From NCBI GenBank assembly GCA_016873995.1, contig VGVR01000002.1, forward strand, positions 1 through 64,000: a stretch of DNA of 64,000 nucleotides, read 5' to 3'. This document shows positions 26,201 to 35,845 of this stretch, one piece after another. Under the pieces are notes generated by a model, which was not told the DNA's origin, searched no databases, and saw nothing but the letters and a program-made list of their open reading frames with translations. Position 1 is the stretch's first letter; each line of letters begins with the position of its first letter. The stretch is from Gemmatimonadota bacterium. Lineage in GTDB: Bacteria; Gemmatimonadota; Gemmatimonadetes; Longimicrobiales; Gaopeijiaceae. The position numbers were made by a program, and so were the translations under genes.

Positions 26201-26638
26201 ATGAAGACCTACACTCCGAAAGCCGAAGACATCTCGCATTCCTGGTGGATCGTGGATGCGGAGGACAAGCCGCTAGGGCGGCTGGCCACGGAGGTCGCCC
26301 GCGTCCTGCGCGGCAAGCACAAGCCGATGTTCACCCCCCACCTGGACACCGGCGACCACGTGGTCGTGGTGAACGCCGACAAGGTCCGGCTGACGGGTAA
26401 GAAGTCCGAGATCAAGACGTACTTCCGGCACTCGGGATACATGGGGCACGAGAAGCACATCCCGTTCAAGCGCCTGTTCGGAGCACACCCCGAGCGGGTG
26501 GTCGAGCTGGCGGTGAAGGGGATGCTCCCCAAGAGCGCGCTCGGCAAGCGCCTGGAGACGAAGCTCAAGGTGTACGCCGGCCCGACCCACCCCCACCAGA
26601 GCCAGCAGCCGCAGCCGCTGGAGATCCGCTCGAGGTAA
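26201..26638 (+). CDS. rplM: 50S ribosomal protein L13
   Basis: L13 is an early-assembly large-subunit protein. The 145-residue product carries the family core [20 protein letters not shown] and the C-terminal [15 protein letters not shown]. It is followed after 10 bp by rpsI, the near-universal rplM-rpsI order, and preceded by a strong sigma-70 promoter. In E. coli L13 controls this operon post-transcriptionally; the short leader here shows no obvious structure to confirm that. Confidence 0.97.
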   Translation: MKTYTPKAEDISHSWWIVDAEDKPLGRLATEVARVLRGKHKPMFTPHLDTGDHVVVVNADKVRLTGKKSEIKTYFRHSGYMGHEKHIPFKRLFGAHPERVVELAVKGMLPKSALGKRLETKLKVYAGPTHPHQSQQPQPLEIRSR

Positions 26639-26648
26639 AGCAGACCGA

Positions 26649-27044
26649 ATGGCCAAGCCGTCTCCGACTCAGACAGTAGGGCGCCGGAAGCGCTCGGTAG
26701 CCCGCATTCTCCTCAAGCCGGGGAGCGGCAAGTGGAGCGTGAACGGCAGGGAGCTGAAGGACTACTTCCCGCGCCCCACGCATCAGATCCGGATCGCCGA
26801 GCCGCTCAAGGTCACCGGCTCCGAGGGCATCTACGACATCACCATCCGCGTCGCGGGTGGCGGTCTCACGGGCCAGGCGGACTCGGTTCGGCTGGGCGTC
26901 GCCCGCGCGCTCCTGAAACTCGACGGCGAGCACAAGGCGAAGCTCCGCGAGCACGGCCTGCTGACGCGCGACGCGCGCCAGGTCGAGCGCAAGAAGCCCG
27001 GCCGCCCGGGTGCCCGCAAGCGCTTCCAGTTCTCGAAGCGCTAG
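26649..27044 (+). CDS. rpsI: 30S ribosomal protein S9
   Basis: S9 is a small-subunit head protein. The 131-residue product shows TVGRRKRSVARILLKPGSG at the start, GGGLTGQADSVRLGVARALL in the middle and the basic tail ending in KKPGRPGARKRFQFSKR, whose last Arg/Lys residues reach the P-site tRNA. It is co-transcribed with rplM. A 122-bp gap then separates it from rpsB, which may have its own promoter. Confidence 0.97.
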   Translation: MAKPSPTQTVGRRKRSVARILLKPGSGKWSVNGRELKDYFPRPTHQIRIAEPLKVTGSEGIYDITIRVAGGGLTGQADSVRLGVARALLKLDGEHKAKLREHGLLTRDARQVERKKPGRPGARKRFQFSKR

Positions 27045-27131
27045 CCGAAGTCTTCGCGGTTCAGCAGTTCTGCGGTTCCAGAAGTTCATCAAAACCCGAG
27101 CGCGGTGACGCCGCTCTCGGAAATCCTGACC

Positions 27132-27148
27132 GGGGCGTAATCGGCCCC
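27132..27148 (+). promoter_or_regulatory. rpsB leader hairpin
   Basis: GGGGC/GCCCC with a 7-base loop lies 18 bases before the rpsB start; a second, bulged hairpin (CCGAG...CTCGG, near 27096-27120) precedes it. rpsB leaders in several phyla bind S2 for autoregulation; whether this one does is inference from position and fold only. Confidence 0.35.
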
Positions 27149-27166
27149 ACAGCAGTGGCGTGCGAC

Positions 27167-28072
27167 ATGTCAGACGTGAAGCTCGACCAGCTCCTGGAAG
27201 CCGGAGTCCATTTCGGCCACCAGACCCGCCGTTGGAATCCGAAGATGAAGCCCTTCATCTTCACGGAACGCAACGGCATCCACATCATCGACCTCCGCAA
27301 GACGCTGGATCGTCTGCGGCTCGCGCAGCAGGCGGTGCGCGAGGTCGTGCTCCGCGGCGACCGGGTGCTCTTCGTGTGCACGAAGCGCCAACTACGTTCG
27401 GTTATCGAGAGCGAGGCACAGCGGAGCGGATCGTTCTACGTCACCGAGCGCTGGCTCGGTGGCATGCTCACGAACTTCCAGACGATCCGGAAGCAGATCC
27501 GTCGGCTGAAGGAGCTCGAGCGCGGCCAGGAAGAGAACGCGTTCGAGTTCTATACCAAGAAGGAGCGCCTGCTGCTCGAGCGCGAGCGCCTGAAGCTGGA
27601 CAAGTACCTGGCGGGCGTGAAAGACATGGGTCGTCTGCCGGGGGCGGTGTTCATCGTGGACGCGCGCCGCGAGGCGAACGCGGTGAAAGAGGCGGCCAAG
27701 CTCGGGATTCCGATCATCGGCATCACGGACACGAACGCCGATCCGCAGCTGATCACGTACCCGGTGCCGGGGAACGACGACGCAATCCGGTCGGTGGCGC
27801 TCATCACCAAGGCGATCGCGGACACCATCGAGATCGCGCGGCGCGAAGTGCCGGAGGACGACCGGCGCCGGGTCGACGAGCTCGAGGCGACCACGTACTC
27901 CACCGAGACCGGCGAGACGACGGAGCGCGAGAAGCCGCAGCGTAGACGCCCGCATCGCCGCCGCCGGCCGAAGCCCGAGGTCATCGCGCAGCACCTACAC
28001 GGTGAGGAGGGCGACGGGGACGACGGGGACGACGCCCACGACGACGGAGACGAGGAGTCGTCGGAAGGCTAA
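27167..28072 (+). CDS. rpsB: 30S ribosomal protein S2 with acidic tail
   Basis: S2 helps bind S1 and the mRNA on the small subunit. The start MSDVKLDQLLEAGVHFGHQ is the standard N-terminus, and the core (HIIDLRKTL, RWLGGMLTNFQTIR, AVFIVDARREANAVKEA, GITDTNADP) is complete. At 301 residues it is longer than the usual 230-260 because of a C-terminal extension: a basic RRRPHRRRRPK block followed by a tail made almost only of Asp, Glu, Gly and Ser. Upstream in-frame sequence is leader. The next gene is tsf, across a terminator-like hairpin. Confidence 0.97.
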   Translation: MSDVKLDQLLEAGVHFGHQTRRWNPKMKPFIFTERNGIHIIDLRKTLDRLRLAQQAVREVVLRGDRVLFVCTKRQLRSVIESEAQRSGSFYVTERWLGGMLTNFQTIRKQIRRLKELERGQEENAFEFYTKKERLLLERERLKLDKYLAGVKDMGRLPGAVFIVDARREANAVKEAAKLGIPIIGITDTNADPQLITYPVPGNDDAIRSVALITKAIADTIEIARREVPEDDRRRVDELEATTYSTETGETTEREKPQRRRPHRRRRPKPEVIAQHLHGEEGDGDDGDDAHDDGDEESSEG

Positions 28073-28109
28073 CAGTATCCGCGGGCCCGACCACGGGCGC
28101 TGCCGAGCG

Positions 28110-28152
28110 AGAGGCGGAACGGCCGTGGTTCCTGGTCCGCTCCGCCTCTTTT
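28110..28152 (+). terminator. Intrinsic terminator or attenuator between rpsB and tsf
   Basis: AGAGGCGGA (28110-28118) and TCCGCCTCT (28141-28149) are exact reverse complements, followed directly by T residues to 28152. The 22-base loop can also pair internally. A partial terminator here would lower tsf and downstream expression relative to rpsB. Confidence 0.65.
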
Positions 28153-28198
28153 CGCAGACAGGCCAGACCACACGACAAATGACGATCGAGAGATGACG

Positions 28199-28810
28199 AT
28201 GGCTGATACGACGACGATCAACGCGAAGGACGTGAAGGATCTCCGCGACCGCACCGGCGCCGGCATGATGGAGTGCAAGAAGGCGCTGCAGGAGACGGGC
28301 GGTGACGTGGAGAAGGCGATCGACTGGTTGCGCGCCAAAGGCGCGGCCAAGGCCGCGAAGCGCGCCGACAAGAGCGCCAACGAGGGCGTCATCGGCAGCT
28401 ATATCCACTTCGACAACAAGACGGCGGTCATCGTCGAGCTGAACTGCGAGACGGACTTCGTGGCCAACACGGAGCAGTTCCGCGCGCTCGCCAAGGATCT
28501 GGCGCTGCACATCGCGTCGGCCGCGCCGCTCGCCGTGTCTCCGAGCCAAATCGATGCCGCGATCGTCGAGCGCGAGCGCGAGGTCTATCGCGAGCAGGTG
28601 CGAGCCGAGGGCAAACCCGACCACATCGCGGGCAAGATCGTCGATGGGAAGCTGCAGAAGTTCTTCAAGGAGACCGCGCTGCTCTCGCAGTCCTTCGTGA
28701 AGGACCCCGACAAGACGATCGAGCAGCTCATCACCGACGTGTCCGCCAAGACGGGCGAGAAGATCGAGGTGGCGCGCTTCGCACGCTTCAAGGTCGGCGA
28801 GCGGAACTGA
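28199..28810 (+). CDS. tsf: Elongation factor Ts (short form)
   Basis: EF-Ts is the nucleotide exchange factor for EF-Tu. The N-terminal UBA-like domain ([19 protein letters not shown]) and the [15 protein letters not shown] motif that contacts EF-Tu are intact. At 203 residues it is the short, Thermus-like form with a single core subdomain, unlike the 283-residue E. coli protein. MADTTT was chosen over the ATG six bases earlier because a GAGAG lies at better spacing. rpsB-tsf-pyrH-frr is the conserved order. Confidence 0.96.
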   Translation: MADTTTINAKDVKDLRDRTGAGMMECKKALQETGGDVEKAIDWLRAKGAAKAAKRADKSANEGVIGSYIHFDNKTAVIVELNCETDFVANTEQFRALAKDLALHIASAAPLAVSPSQIDAAIVEREREVYREQVRAEGKPDHIAGKIVDGKLQKFFKETALLSQSFVKDPDKTIEQLITDVSAKTGEKIEVARFARFKVGERN

Positions 28811-28814
28811 CGAG

Positions 28815-29540
28815 ATGAAGCGCCCGTCCGAGAAGCTCAGATACCGGCGGGTCCTCCTCAAGGTCTCCGGCGAGGCGCTCGCCGGGGAGCGCGGCTTCGG
28901 GATCGAGCCGAAAGTCGTCGACCAGATCACCGACGAGATCAAGTCGCTCTGCGAGATGGGCGTCTCGCTCGGCGTTGTGATCGGCGGCGGCAACATCGTC
29001 CGCGGGGCCATGGCGTCACGGCAGGGCATGGACCGTGTGCAGGCGGATTACATGGGCATGCTGGCCACGGTCATCAACGCCCTGGCGGTGCAGGACCTGC
29101 TCGAGCACAAGGGCGTGGGCACTCGCGTGATGACTGCGATCCGGATGGAGCAGCTCGCCGAGCCGTACATCCGGAGGCGCGCGCTCCGGCACATGGAGAA
29201 GGGGCGGGTGTTGATCTTCGCGGGCGGGACCGGCAACCCGTACTTCTCGACCGACACCGCCGCGGTGCTCCGCGCCATCGAGATAGAGGCCGACGTGGTC
29301 ATCAAGGCCACGAAGGTCCAGGGCGTCTACACGGCGGACCCCGAGGAGGACCCCAAGGCCGAGTTCATCCCTACGATCTCCTTCCAGGAAGTCCTGACGC
29401 GGGAGCTCGCGGTCATGGATACCGCCGCTGTCTCGCTCTGCAAGGAGAACCGCCTTCCCATCATCGTGCTGAACCTCGGCGAGCCGGGTGCCGTGGGGAG
29501 CGCGATCCGTGGTGAGCGCGTCGGAACTCTTGTATCGTAG
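28815..29540 (+). CDS. pyrH: UMP kinase
   Basis: This hexameric, amino-acid-kinase-fold enzyme phosphorylates UMP to UDP in pyrimidine synthesis. The 241-residue product has [25 protein letters not shown] and [16 protein letters not shown], and ends within the normal length. It begins 4 bp after tsf. Bacterial UMP kinases are usually activated by GTP and inhibited by UTP; nothing in the sequence departs from that. Confidence 0.97.
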   Translation: MKRPSEKLRYRRVLLKVSGEALAGERGFGIEPKVVDQITDEIKSLCEMGVSLGVVIGGGNIVRGAMASRQGMDRVQADYMGMLATVINALAVQDLLEHKGVGTRVMTAIRMEQLAEPYIRRRALRHMEKGRVLIFAGGTGNPYFSTDTAAVLRAIEIEADVVIKATKVQGVYTADPEEDPKAEFIPTISFQEVLTRELAVMDTAAVSLCKENRLPIIVLNLGEPGAVGSAIRGERVGTLVS

Positions 29541-29606
29541 TCCGTCGGCGTGAGGGCGCGCTGACCTCCCGCACGTAGCGACCAGTCAACGACTTCGGAG
29601 GTATCG

Positions 29607-30158
29607 ATGCCGACCGTAGAGGACGCCAGGAGGCGCATGGATGCAGCGCTCGACGCGATCCGACGGGAGTTTGCCACCGTGCGCACCAACAAGGCCACGC
29701 CCGCGTTGCTCGACACCGTGCGCGTGGACGCGTACGGCTCCAAGATGCCGATCAACCAGCTTGCGACCATCAACACGCCCGAGCCCACCCTCCTGGTCGT
29801 GCAGCCCTACGACAAGAGCCTCATGTCGGAGGTCGAGAAGGCGATTCGGTCCTCGGACCTCGGTCTGAATCCTGCCACGGACGGGAACGTCATTCGCGTT
29901 CCCATCCCCCCGCTCAACGAGCAGCGCCGCAAAGAGTACGTGAAGGTGCTGCACAAGATGGCGGAGGAGGGGAAGATCTCGATCCGTCAGGCGCGCCGCG
30001 AGACACGCGACGAGCTGCACGCGCTGGTGAAAAAGCACGAGGTCGGCGAGGACGACGCCAAGCGCCGCGAGGACCAGCTCGAGAAGCTCACGTACGAGTA
30101 CACGGGCAAGATCGACGAGATGCTGAAGAAGAAGGAAGCCGAGGTGATGGCTATCTAG
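29607..30158 (+). CDS. frr: Ribosome recycling factor
   Basis: RRF splits post-termination ribosomes together with EF-G. The 183-residue product has the RTNKATPALLDTVRVDAYGS motif and VIRVPIPPLNEQRRKEYVK, typical in length and order. The ATG has a GGAGG site 6 bases upstream. A 66-bp gap follows pyrH; uppS begins 7 bp after the stop. Confidence 0.97.
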   Translation: MPTVEDARRRMDAALDAIRREFATVRTNKATPALLDTVRVDAYGSKMPINQLATINTPEPTLLVVQPYDKSLMSEVEKAIRSSDLGLNPATDGNVIRVPIPPLNEQRRKEYVKVLHKMAEEGKISIRQARRETRDELHALVKKHEVGEDDAKRREDQLEKLTYEYTGKIDEMLKKKEAEVMAI

Positions 30159-30165
30159 GTAGCCG

Positions 30166-30909
30166 ATGACCTCCGACCGACTCGATCGAATCCGGCTGCA
30201 CGGCGACGTGCCGGAGCATGTCGCCGTCATCATGGACGGCAACGGCCGCTGGGCGGCCGAGCGCGGACTCCCGCGCCACCTCGGGCACCGCGAGGGGATG
30301 AAGGCGGTTCTCGAGACCATCGAGGGCGCTCTGGAAGCCGGGGTCGGCATCCTCACGCTGTTCGCGTTCTCGACCGAGAACTGGCAGCGCCCCTACCAAG
30401 AAGTCTCGGCGCTGATGAAGCTTCTCGAGCTGTACGCGCGTAAGGAGCGCGACGAGCTGGCCAGGCAAGGCGTCGAGGTCCACGTGCTCGGCGAGCTCGA
30501 CCGGCTCGACGAAGTGGCGCGGCGAGCGGTCGACTCGATCGTGACCGAGACGAAGGGAGGGTCCAAGCTCCGCCTGAACCTCACGATCTCCTACGGCGGT
30601 CGCGAGGAGATCGTGCGGGCGGCCAAGCTGCTCTCCGAGCGTGTCCGCGCAGGCGAGCTGAGGGCCGAGGATATCGACGAGGAGGCGCTCGAGGAGTCGC
30701 TCTTCACGCGGGGCCTCCCCCCGCCCGATCTCCTGATTCGAACCTCCGGCGAGTACCGCATCAGCAACTTCATGCTCTGGCAGCTGGCGTACACGGAGAT
30801 CTACATCACGCCAGTGTTCCGGCCCGACTTCACGCGCGAGCACCTGTTCGAGGCAATCCTCGACTACCAGCGACGGGATCGCCGGTTCGGGCGCGTCGTC
30901 GCCCCGTGA
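30166..30909 (+). CDS. uppS: Undecaprenyl diphosphate synthase
   Basis: This cis-prenyltransferase makes the C55 lipid carrier for cell-wall synthesis. The catalytic Asp is D24 in HVAVIMDGNGRWA; FAFSTENWQRP and the C-terminal LLIRTSGEYRISNFMLWQ motif are intact. The length of 247 residues is normal. Its stop overlaps the cdsA GTG (GTGA), so cdsA is probably translated by coupling. It begins the envelope part of this operon. Confidence 0.96.
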   Translation: MTSDRLDRIRLHGDVPEHVAVIMDGNGRWAAERGLPRHLGHREGMKAVLETIEGALEAGVGILTLFAFSTENWQRPYQEVSALMKLLELYARKERDELARQGVEVHVLGELDRLDEVARRAVDSIVTETKGGSKLRLNLTISYGGREEIVRAAKLLSERVRAGELRAEDIDEEALEESLFTRGLPPPDLLIRTSGEYRISNFMLWQLAYTEIYITPVFRPDFTREHLFEAILDYQRRDRRFGRVVAP

Positions 30910-31820
30910 CGCCGCATCCGGCCGCCGGCACGCGCGCCATGGGCGAACTCTCCAAGCGTTGGGCAGTGGCGGCGGTCGGCATCCCGGTCGTGGTCGCGCT
31001 CCTGTACCTGGGGGGGTGGCCGATCGCGCTCCTGGTGGCTGCGCTCGCAGGCCTGGGGGCTTGGGAGTGCTACCGGCTCGCGGACCGCTCCGACGTGGCG
31101 GCGCTCGACGGCCTCGGCGTCGTGTGCGCGGCTGCGCTGGTGCTGCTCGCCGAGTTGCGGCCGTCCTTCGCCGACTTCGCCGCGCCGGCGCTGGCGTTGG
31201 TCGGCGTGCTCACGGCCGTGTCGCTCGTGGTGGCGATGCGCACACGCGGCCATGCGCGTAAGCCCCTCGAAGTGGTGGCCATTACTGTCTTCGGCGCGCT
31301 CTACGTCGGGCTCTCGCTGGCATTCGTGCCCCTGCTGCGCGAGATGCCCACCGTGCATGCCTGGGTGGACGCTCCCGGCGCCGAGTGGGGCGGCCTGACG
31401 GTCGTGGCACTGCCCCTCGCCGCGACCTGGATCGGTGACAGCGCGGCTCTGTTTGCGGGGCGGGCGTGGGGGAAGGGCGGACTCGCCCCGACCATCAGCC
31501 CGAAGAAGAGCTGGGTGGGCGTGTGGGCTGGGCTCGCCGGCGCCGCGCTCGCGGGGCTCGCTTGGTGGGCGGTGGCAGGCTCACTGCTTCCTCGCCAGCC
31601 CGTCACGAGCCCGATTGCCGCCGCGGCGATCGGAGCGGTGCTGGGCGTCGGTGCCATTCTCGGCGACTTGGCGGAGTCGCTCCTCAAGCGGGAAGCGGGC
31701 GTGAAGGACTCCGGCGCGGTCTTCCCGGGCCACGGCGGCGTGCTGGACCGGCTGGACGCCCTCACGTTCACGCTCCCGGCGGCGTACGCGGCCCTCATGC
31801 TCTTCGAGGCGGTCGCATGA
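30906..31820 (+). CDS. cdsA: Phosphatidate cytidylyltransferase
   Basis: CdsA makes CDP-diacylglycerol from phosphatidate and CTP at the inner membrane. The 304-residue product has about eight TMs and the C-terminal signature KDSGAVFPGHGGVLDRLDAL with its metal-binding Asp. I use the GTG at 30906, which overlaps the uppS stop; an ATG at 30939 is possible and loses only 11 non-conserved residues. It overlaps dxr by 4 bases. Confidence 0.94.
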   Translation: MTPHPAAGTRAMGELSKRWAVAAVGIPVVVALLYLGGWPIALLVAALAGLGAWECYRLADRSDVAALDGLGVVCAAALVLLAELRPSFADFAAPALALVGVLTAVSLVVAMRTRGHARKPLEVVAITVFGALYVGLSLAFVPLLREMPTVHAWVDAPGAEWGGLTVVALPLAATWIGDSAALFAGRAWGKGGLAPTISPKKSWVGVWAGLAGAALAGLAWWAVAGSLLPRQPVTSPIAAAAIGAVLGVGAILGDLAESLLKREAGVKDSGAVFPGHGGVLDRLDALTFTLPAAYAALMLFEAVA

Positions 31821-32986
31821 TCCGCGTCGCGATCCTCGGCTCGACGGGCTCCATCGGCCGGAGCGCGCTCGAGGTCATCGCGCGTCACCCGGATCGCTTC
31901 CGCGTCGTCGCGCTGGCGGCCAACCGAAGCGCCGAAGAGCTCGGCGCACAGGTCCAGCGCTTCAGCCCTGAGCGCGCCGTGCTCTGCCACGATGGCGTGT
32001 CGCTGCCCACGAGCGGCGGCGGCACCGCTTGGTCGTCCGGGCGGTCGGCGCTCCTGGACGTGGCGGAGGCACCCGATGTGGATGTCGTGGTGAACGCGCT
32101 CGTCGGTGCGGTGGGGCTCGAGCCGACTCTGCGCGCACTGCTGGCCGGGCATCGCCTCGCGCTTGCCAACAAGGAGTCGCTCGTCGCGGGGGGGCGCTTG
32201 GTCACGGATGCGGCGAAGCGGGGCGGCGGCGAGATCGTCCCGATCGACTCCGAGCACAGCGCGATCCTGCAGTGCCTGGCGGGGTACCCGGCCTCGAGCG
32301 TGCAGCGCGTGGTGCTCACCGCGTCCGGCGGCCCGTTCCGGGGCCGGAGTCGTGACGAGCTCTGGCGGGTCGGTCCCGAAGAGGCCCTCCGGCACCCCAC
32401 TTGGGACATGGGTGCGAAGATCACCATCGATTCCTCCACGTTGGCCAACAAGGCGCTCGAGGTGATCGAGGCGCACTACCTATATGGACTCGGCTACGAC
32501 CAGATCGACGCCGTCGTCCATCCGCAATCGGTCATCCATTCTTTCGTGGAGTTCGTGGACGGCTCGGTGTTGGCCCAGCTCGGCTTTCCGACCATGGAGC
32601 TGCCGATCCTGTATGCGCTGAGTCATCCTGAGAGGGTGGTCGACGCGACGCTGCAGACCTACGACCCTGTGCGCGCATCCCCGCTCACCTTCGAGCCGAT
32701 CGACCATGCCGCGTTCCCCCTCTTCGGGTTGGGCGCGGAGGCGGGTCGGCGAGGCGGGCGGGCCCCAGTGGTGTACAACGCCGGCAACGAAGTGGCGGTT
32801 CAGGCCTTCTTAGAGGGTAGAATTCGGTTTCCGGAGATGGCAGACGTCGTGAATGAAGCCATGGAGCAGGTCGGATCGGGTGATGTCCGCAGCGTCGAGG
32901 ACGTGCTGTCCGCCGACGCCGACGCGCGGCGCGTTGCCGCTGTCTCGGTGCAGCGTCTCGCAGCGGCGGTAGGGGCCGGGTCATGA
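31817..32986 (+). CDS. dxr: 1-deoxy-D-xylulose-5-phosphate reductoisomerase
   Basis: DXR converts DXP to MEP, committing carbon to the non-mevalonate isoprenoid route that feeds UppS. The start MIRVAILGSTGSIGRSAL holds the NADPH Rossmann motif. NKESLVAGG, IDSEHSAI (metal ligand) and the SGGPFRGR substrate loop follow. The 389-residue length is normal. The frame is open upstream, but the ATG overlapping the cdsA stop is the conserved N-terminus. It overlaps rseP by 4 bases. Confidence 0.96.
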   Translation: MIRVAILGSTGSIGRSALEVIARHPDRFRVVALAANRSAEELGAQVQRFSPERAVLCHDGVSLPTSGGGTAWSSGRSALLDVAEAPDVDVVVNALVGAVGLEPTLRALLAGHRLALANKESLVAGGRLVTDAAKRGGGEIVPIDSEHSAILQCLAGYPASSVQRVVLTASGGPFRGRSRDELWRVGPEEALRHPTWDMGAKITIDSSTLANKALEVIEAHYLYGLGYDQIDAVVHPQSVIHSFVEFVDGSVLAQLGFPTMELPILYALSHPERVVDATLQTYDPVRASPLTFEPIDHAAFPLFGLGAEAGRRGGRAPVVYNAGNEVAVQAFLEGRIRFPEMADVVNEAMEQVGSGDVRSVEDVLSADADARRVAAVSVQRLAAAVGAGS

Positions 32987-34335
32987 CCATACTCGCCACC
33001 GTCATCGTCCTCGGCGTACTCATCTTCGTCCACGAGCTCGGGCACTTCTGGGCGGCGAAGAGCGTGGGCATCGAGGTCCAACGGTTCTCGATCGGCTTGG
33101 GGCCGAAGCTCTTCGGGTTCAAGCGCGGCGAGACGGACTACGTGCTCAGCATGATCCCGCTGGGTGGTTACGTGAAGATGGGCGGGATGGACGACGAAGT
33201 GATGGAGCGCATCGAGGGCGGTGCGGTACCCGAGCGCGTGCCGAGCGACCGCGACTTCGACCAGAAGCCCATCTGGGCGCGCACGCTGGTGATCTCTGCG
33301 GGCGTGATCATGAACATGCTGTTCGCGTTCGCGGTGTATTCGTTCGTGGCGGCCCGTTGGGGGATTACGGAATACGCGTCCACGCGCATCGGGACGGTGG
33401 TGGCCGAGTCGCTTCCTCCCGGAACCGAGGCGCTCGCGACCGTCGAGCCGGGAAGCAGAGTGGTGCGTATCGACGGCGAGGATACGCGCAACTGGGGCGA
33501 TATCGTGTCCGGGCTCTACACCGCCGAACCGGGTTCGCTCACGGTCGAGCTCGTCGAGCCTACGCGGTCCATCGCGATCTCGGTGCCGGCGGACGAGGCG
33601 GAACGGAGCCGGCTGGCGGGAGCGCTCCAGCCATGGATCGAGGCGGGTGCGGGCTCGGTGGTTCCCGGCTCGCCCGCGGAGACGGCGGGGCTCGAGGCGG
33701 GAGATCGCATCGTCTCCGTCGCGGGCGTCCCCACGCAGAGCTGGTGGGACCTGGTGCGCGAGATCGAGAGCAAGCCGGGACAGCGCGTCGAGATCACGGT
33801 CTCCCGCGAGGGCCGCGAGCTGGTGCGTGCGGTGAACGTCGGGTCGGAAGAGGAGACGCGCGACGGGGCGACGGTGACGGTCGGCAAGATCGGCGTCGGC
33901 CCCCCCAACTCCGAGATGACGTACACACGGGCGTCGATCGGTGAGGCCCTCGTGCACGGCTATCGCGAGACCGTGGCCGTCACCAGTCTGATTCTCGGGT
34001 TCCTGAAGGACCTCGTGACGGGGGGCATCTCGCCCCGCTCGGTGGGGAGCATCGTCACCATCGGCGAGGCGTCGGGACAGGCTGCGCAGGCGGGCTTCGA
34101 GGTCTTCCTGCGCTTCATGGCGCTCTTCAGCGTGAACCTGGCGGTGCTCAACTTGCTCCCGATTCCGGTGCTCGACGGCGGCCACCTCCTCTTCCTGGCC
34201 ATCGAGGCGGTGCGGGGCGGGAGGGGCCTGACGGCTCAACAGCGACTGGAGTGGAGCAACGTCGGCTTCATCATCATCGTGGGCATCATGCTCTGGGCGC
34301 TGTCGAACGACTTCCTGAGGCTGGTCGGGCTCTAG
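32983..34335 (+). CDS. rseP: Site-2 intramembrane protease RseP
   Basis: This 450-residue zinc protease cleaves within the membrane. The site HELGH has H17, E18 and H21 in the first TM, and LDGGHLLFL near residue 390 provides the third ligand. Two PDZ domains lie in the periplasmic part (about 110-280), the second clearer (VVPGSPAETAGLEAGDRIVSV). RseP degrades anti-sigma factors and remnant signal peptides. It is the last gene of the ten-gene run; the convergent gene begins 7 bp beyond with no clear terminator. Confidence 0.95.
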   Translation: MTILATVIVLGVLIFVHELGHFWAAKSVGIEVQRFSIGLGPKLFGFKRGETDYVLSMIPLGGYVKMGGMDDEVMERIEGGAVPERVPSDRDFDQKPIWARTLVISAGVIMNMLFAFAVYSFVAARWGITEYASTRIGTVVAESLPPGTEALATVEPGSRVVRIDGEDTRNWGDIVSGLYTAEPGSLTVELVEPTRSIAISVPADEAERSRLAGALQPWIEAGAGSVVPGSPAETAGLEAGDRIVSVAGVPTQSWWDLVREIESKPGQRVEITVSREGRELVRAVNVGSEEETRDGATVTVGKIGVGPPNSEMTYTRASIGEALVHGYRETVAVTSLILGFLKDLVTGGISPRSVGSIVTIGEASGQAAQAGFEVFLRFMALFSVNLAVLNLLPIPVLDGGHLLFLAIEAVRGGRGLTAQQRLEWSNVGFIIIVGIMLWALSNDFLRLVGL

Positions 34336-34342
34336 GAGTGCG

Positions 34343-34789
34343 TCACCACCTCAGCAGCGGCCTCCACCACGGCACGCTGACGAGGATCGAGATGGCGGCG
34401 AGCGTCTGGAAGATCGCTTGCTGGCGGAGCTTCTCCCGATCCGTCCTGGCGCGTCTTACCCGCGCGCTCCCGACGTGCGCGAAGGCGAGGGCGATCACCA
34501 TTCCCGTGATGTGCTCGACGGCGAAGAAGCGCAGCTCCTTCACGCTCATGGCCGCTCCGAGGTCGCCAAGGCCCGCCCTGACGACAGGGCTGACGGCGTA
34601 GAGCGCGAGGCCGAGCAGTACCTGGAGGTCGAGGAGCGTACGAAACGTGCGAGCGGACAGCGCCTCGGTGCGCCCGTACGCTCGGCTCTCCAGCCAGCCG
34701 CGGTACGATGCGATCAGCGCCACCGCCACCGCGACCAGCACGAGCCAGCGGTTGTAGCCGTGCGTGTGCAGGAGGAGCGTGTAGGTCAC
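34343..34789 (-). CDS. Small cytochrome-b-like membrane protein of unknown function
   Basis: This 148-residue protein starts at a GTG 8 bp after the upstream gene, with a GGGCGG-type ribosome site. It has four TMs. The opening LLLHTHGYNRWLVL, the mid FAVEHITGM and the end AIFQTLAAISILVSVPW resemble a widespread family in Bacteroidetes that databases often label 'cytochrome b' without proof. H and E residues in the second half could be ligands. It is the last gene of a six-gene minus-strand operon. Confidence 0.65.
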   Translation of the reverse strand: MTYTLLLHTHGYNRWLVLVAVAVALIASYRGWLESRAYGRTEALSARTFRTLLDLQVLLGLALYAVSPVVRAGLGDLGAAMSVKELRFFAVEHITGMVIALAFAHVGSARVRRARTDREKLRQQAIFQTLAAISILVSVPWWRPLLRW

Positions 34790-34797
34790 GGACCGCC

Positions 34798-35835
34798 CTA
34801 CCGGGCTGCCAACGCCTTGCGCACCACGGGTGCCACTGCCGTCCCGAACAGTTCGATCGCGCGCATCACGTCTGCGTGCGGCGTCGGCCCGACGGTGAGC
34901 TGGAGCAGGAAGCGATCGTGACGGAAGAGCTCGTGCTGAAAGAGAATCTTGTCGATCACCTGCTGCGGGCTTCCGAGGAAGAGCGCGCCGCGCAGCGTCG
35001 CCTCCGCTTCGAACTGACGCCGCGACGGTGGCGACCAACCGCGCTCCCGACCGATGCGCCCCATCGTCTCGAGGTAGGGCGGGAACGCGATCTCGGCAGC
35101 CTGCGCCGCGTCGTCCGCGATGAACCCGTGCGAGTTGATGCTTACGCGCGCCTTCGCCGGGTCATGACCCGCCCGCGCCCACGTCTCCCGGTAGAGTTCG
35201 ACCATGGGCTTGAAGCGCTCGGGCGCGCCACCGATGATCGCCAGCGCCATGGGGAGCCCGAGCGTCGCGGCACGGACGACCGAGGGCGGATTCCCTCCCA
35301 CGGCGATCCACACCGGAAGCGGGGCCTGCACCGGTCGCGGGTACACGGAAAGGTCGTCGATCGCCGCGCGGTGCCTGCCATGCCAGGTCACACGGTCGTG
35401 GGCGCGCAGCTGGAGCAGGAGGTCGAGCTTCTCCCTGAAGAGGTCGTCGTACAGCTCCAGGTCGTAGCCGAAGAGCGGGAACGACTCGATGAAGGACCCG
35501 CGTCCGGCCATGATCTCGGCCCGACCACCCGAGAGCTGGTCGACAGTGGCGAAGTGCTGGAACACACGCACGGGATCGTCCGAGCTCAGCACCGTGACCG
35601 CGCTGGTGAGCCGGATACGCTGCGTGCTCACGGCCGCCGCCGCGAGCACCACGTGCGGCACGGAGACCGCGTAGTCGGGGCGGTGGTGCTCGCCGATACC
35701 GAACACGTCGAGCCCGAGCTGGTCGGCGAGCTCGATCTCCTCCATGAGGTGGCGGAGGCGCTCGCCGACTCCGGCCTGGCGGCCGGTCGAGGGTTCGAAG
35801 CGTGTTTCCGCGAACGTGTAAATGCCGAGTTCCAT
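34798..35835 (-). CDS. LLM-class flavin-dependent oxidoreductase
   Basis: This is a 345-residue luciferase-like TIM-barrel protein. [20 protein letters not shown] and [19 protein letters not shown] are typical of the class, and [17 protein letters not shown] near the end matches members that bind FMN or F420. Substrates cannot be told. The gene sits 10 bp after the metallo-hydrolase gene and 8 bp before the cytochrome-b-like gene. Confidence 0.9.
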   Translation of the reverse strand: MELGIYTFAETRFEPSTGRQAGVGERLRHLMEEIELADQLGLDVFGIGEHHRPDYAVSVPHVVLAAAAVSTQRIRLTSAVTVLSSDDPVRVFQHFATVDQLSGGRAEIMAGRGSFIESFPLFGYDLELYDDLFREKLDLLLQLRAHDRVTWHGRHRAAIDDLSVYPRPVQAPLPVWIAVGGNPPSVVRAATLGLPMALAIIGGAPERFKPMVELYRETWARAGHDPAKARVSINSHGFIADDAAQAAEIAFPPYLETMGRIGRERGWSPPSRRQFEAEATLRGALFLGSPQQVIDKILFQHELFRHDRFLLQLTVGPTPHADVMRAIELFGTAVAPVVRKALAAR

Positions 35836-35845
35836 AGCGTGGTGG

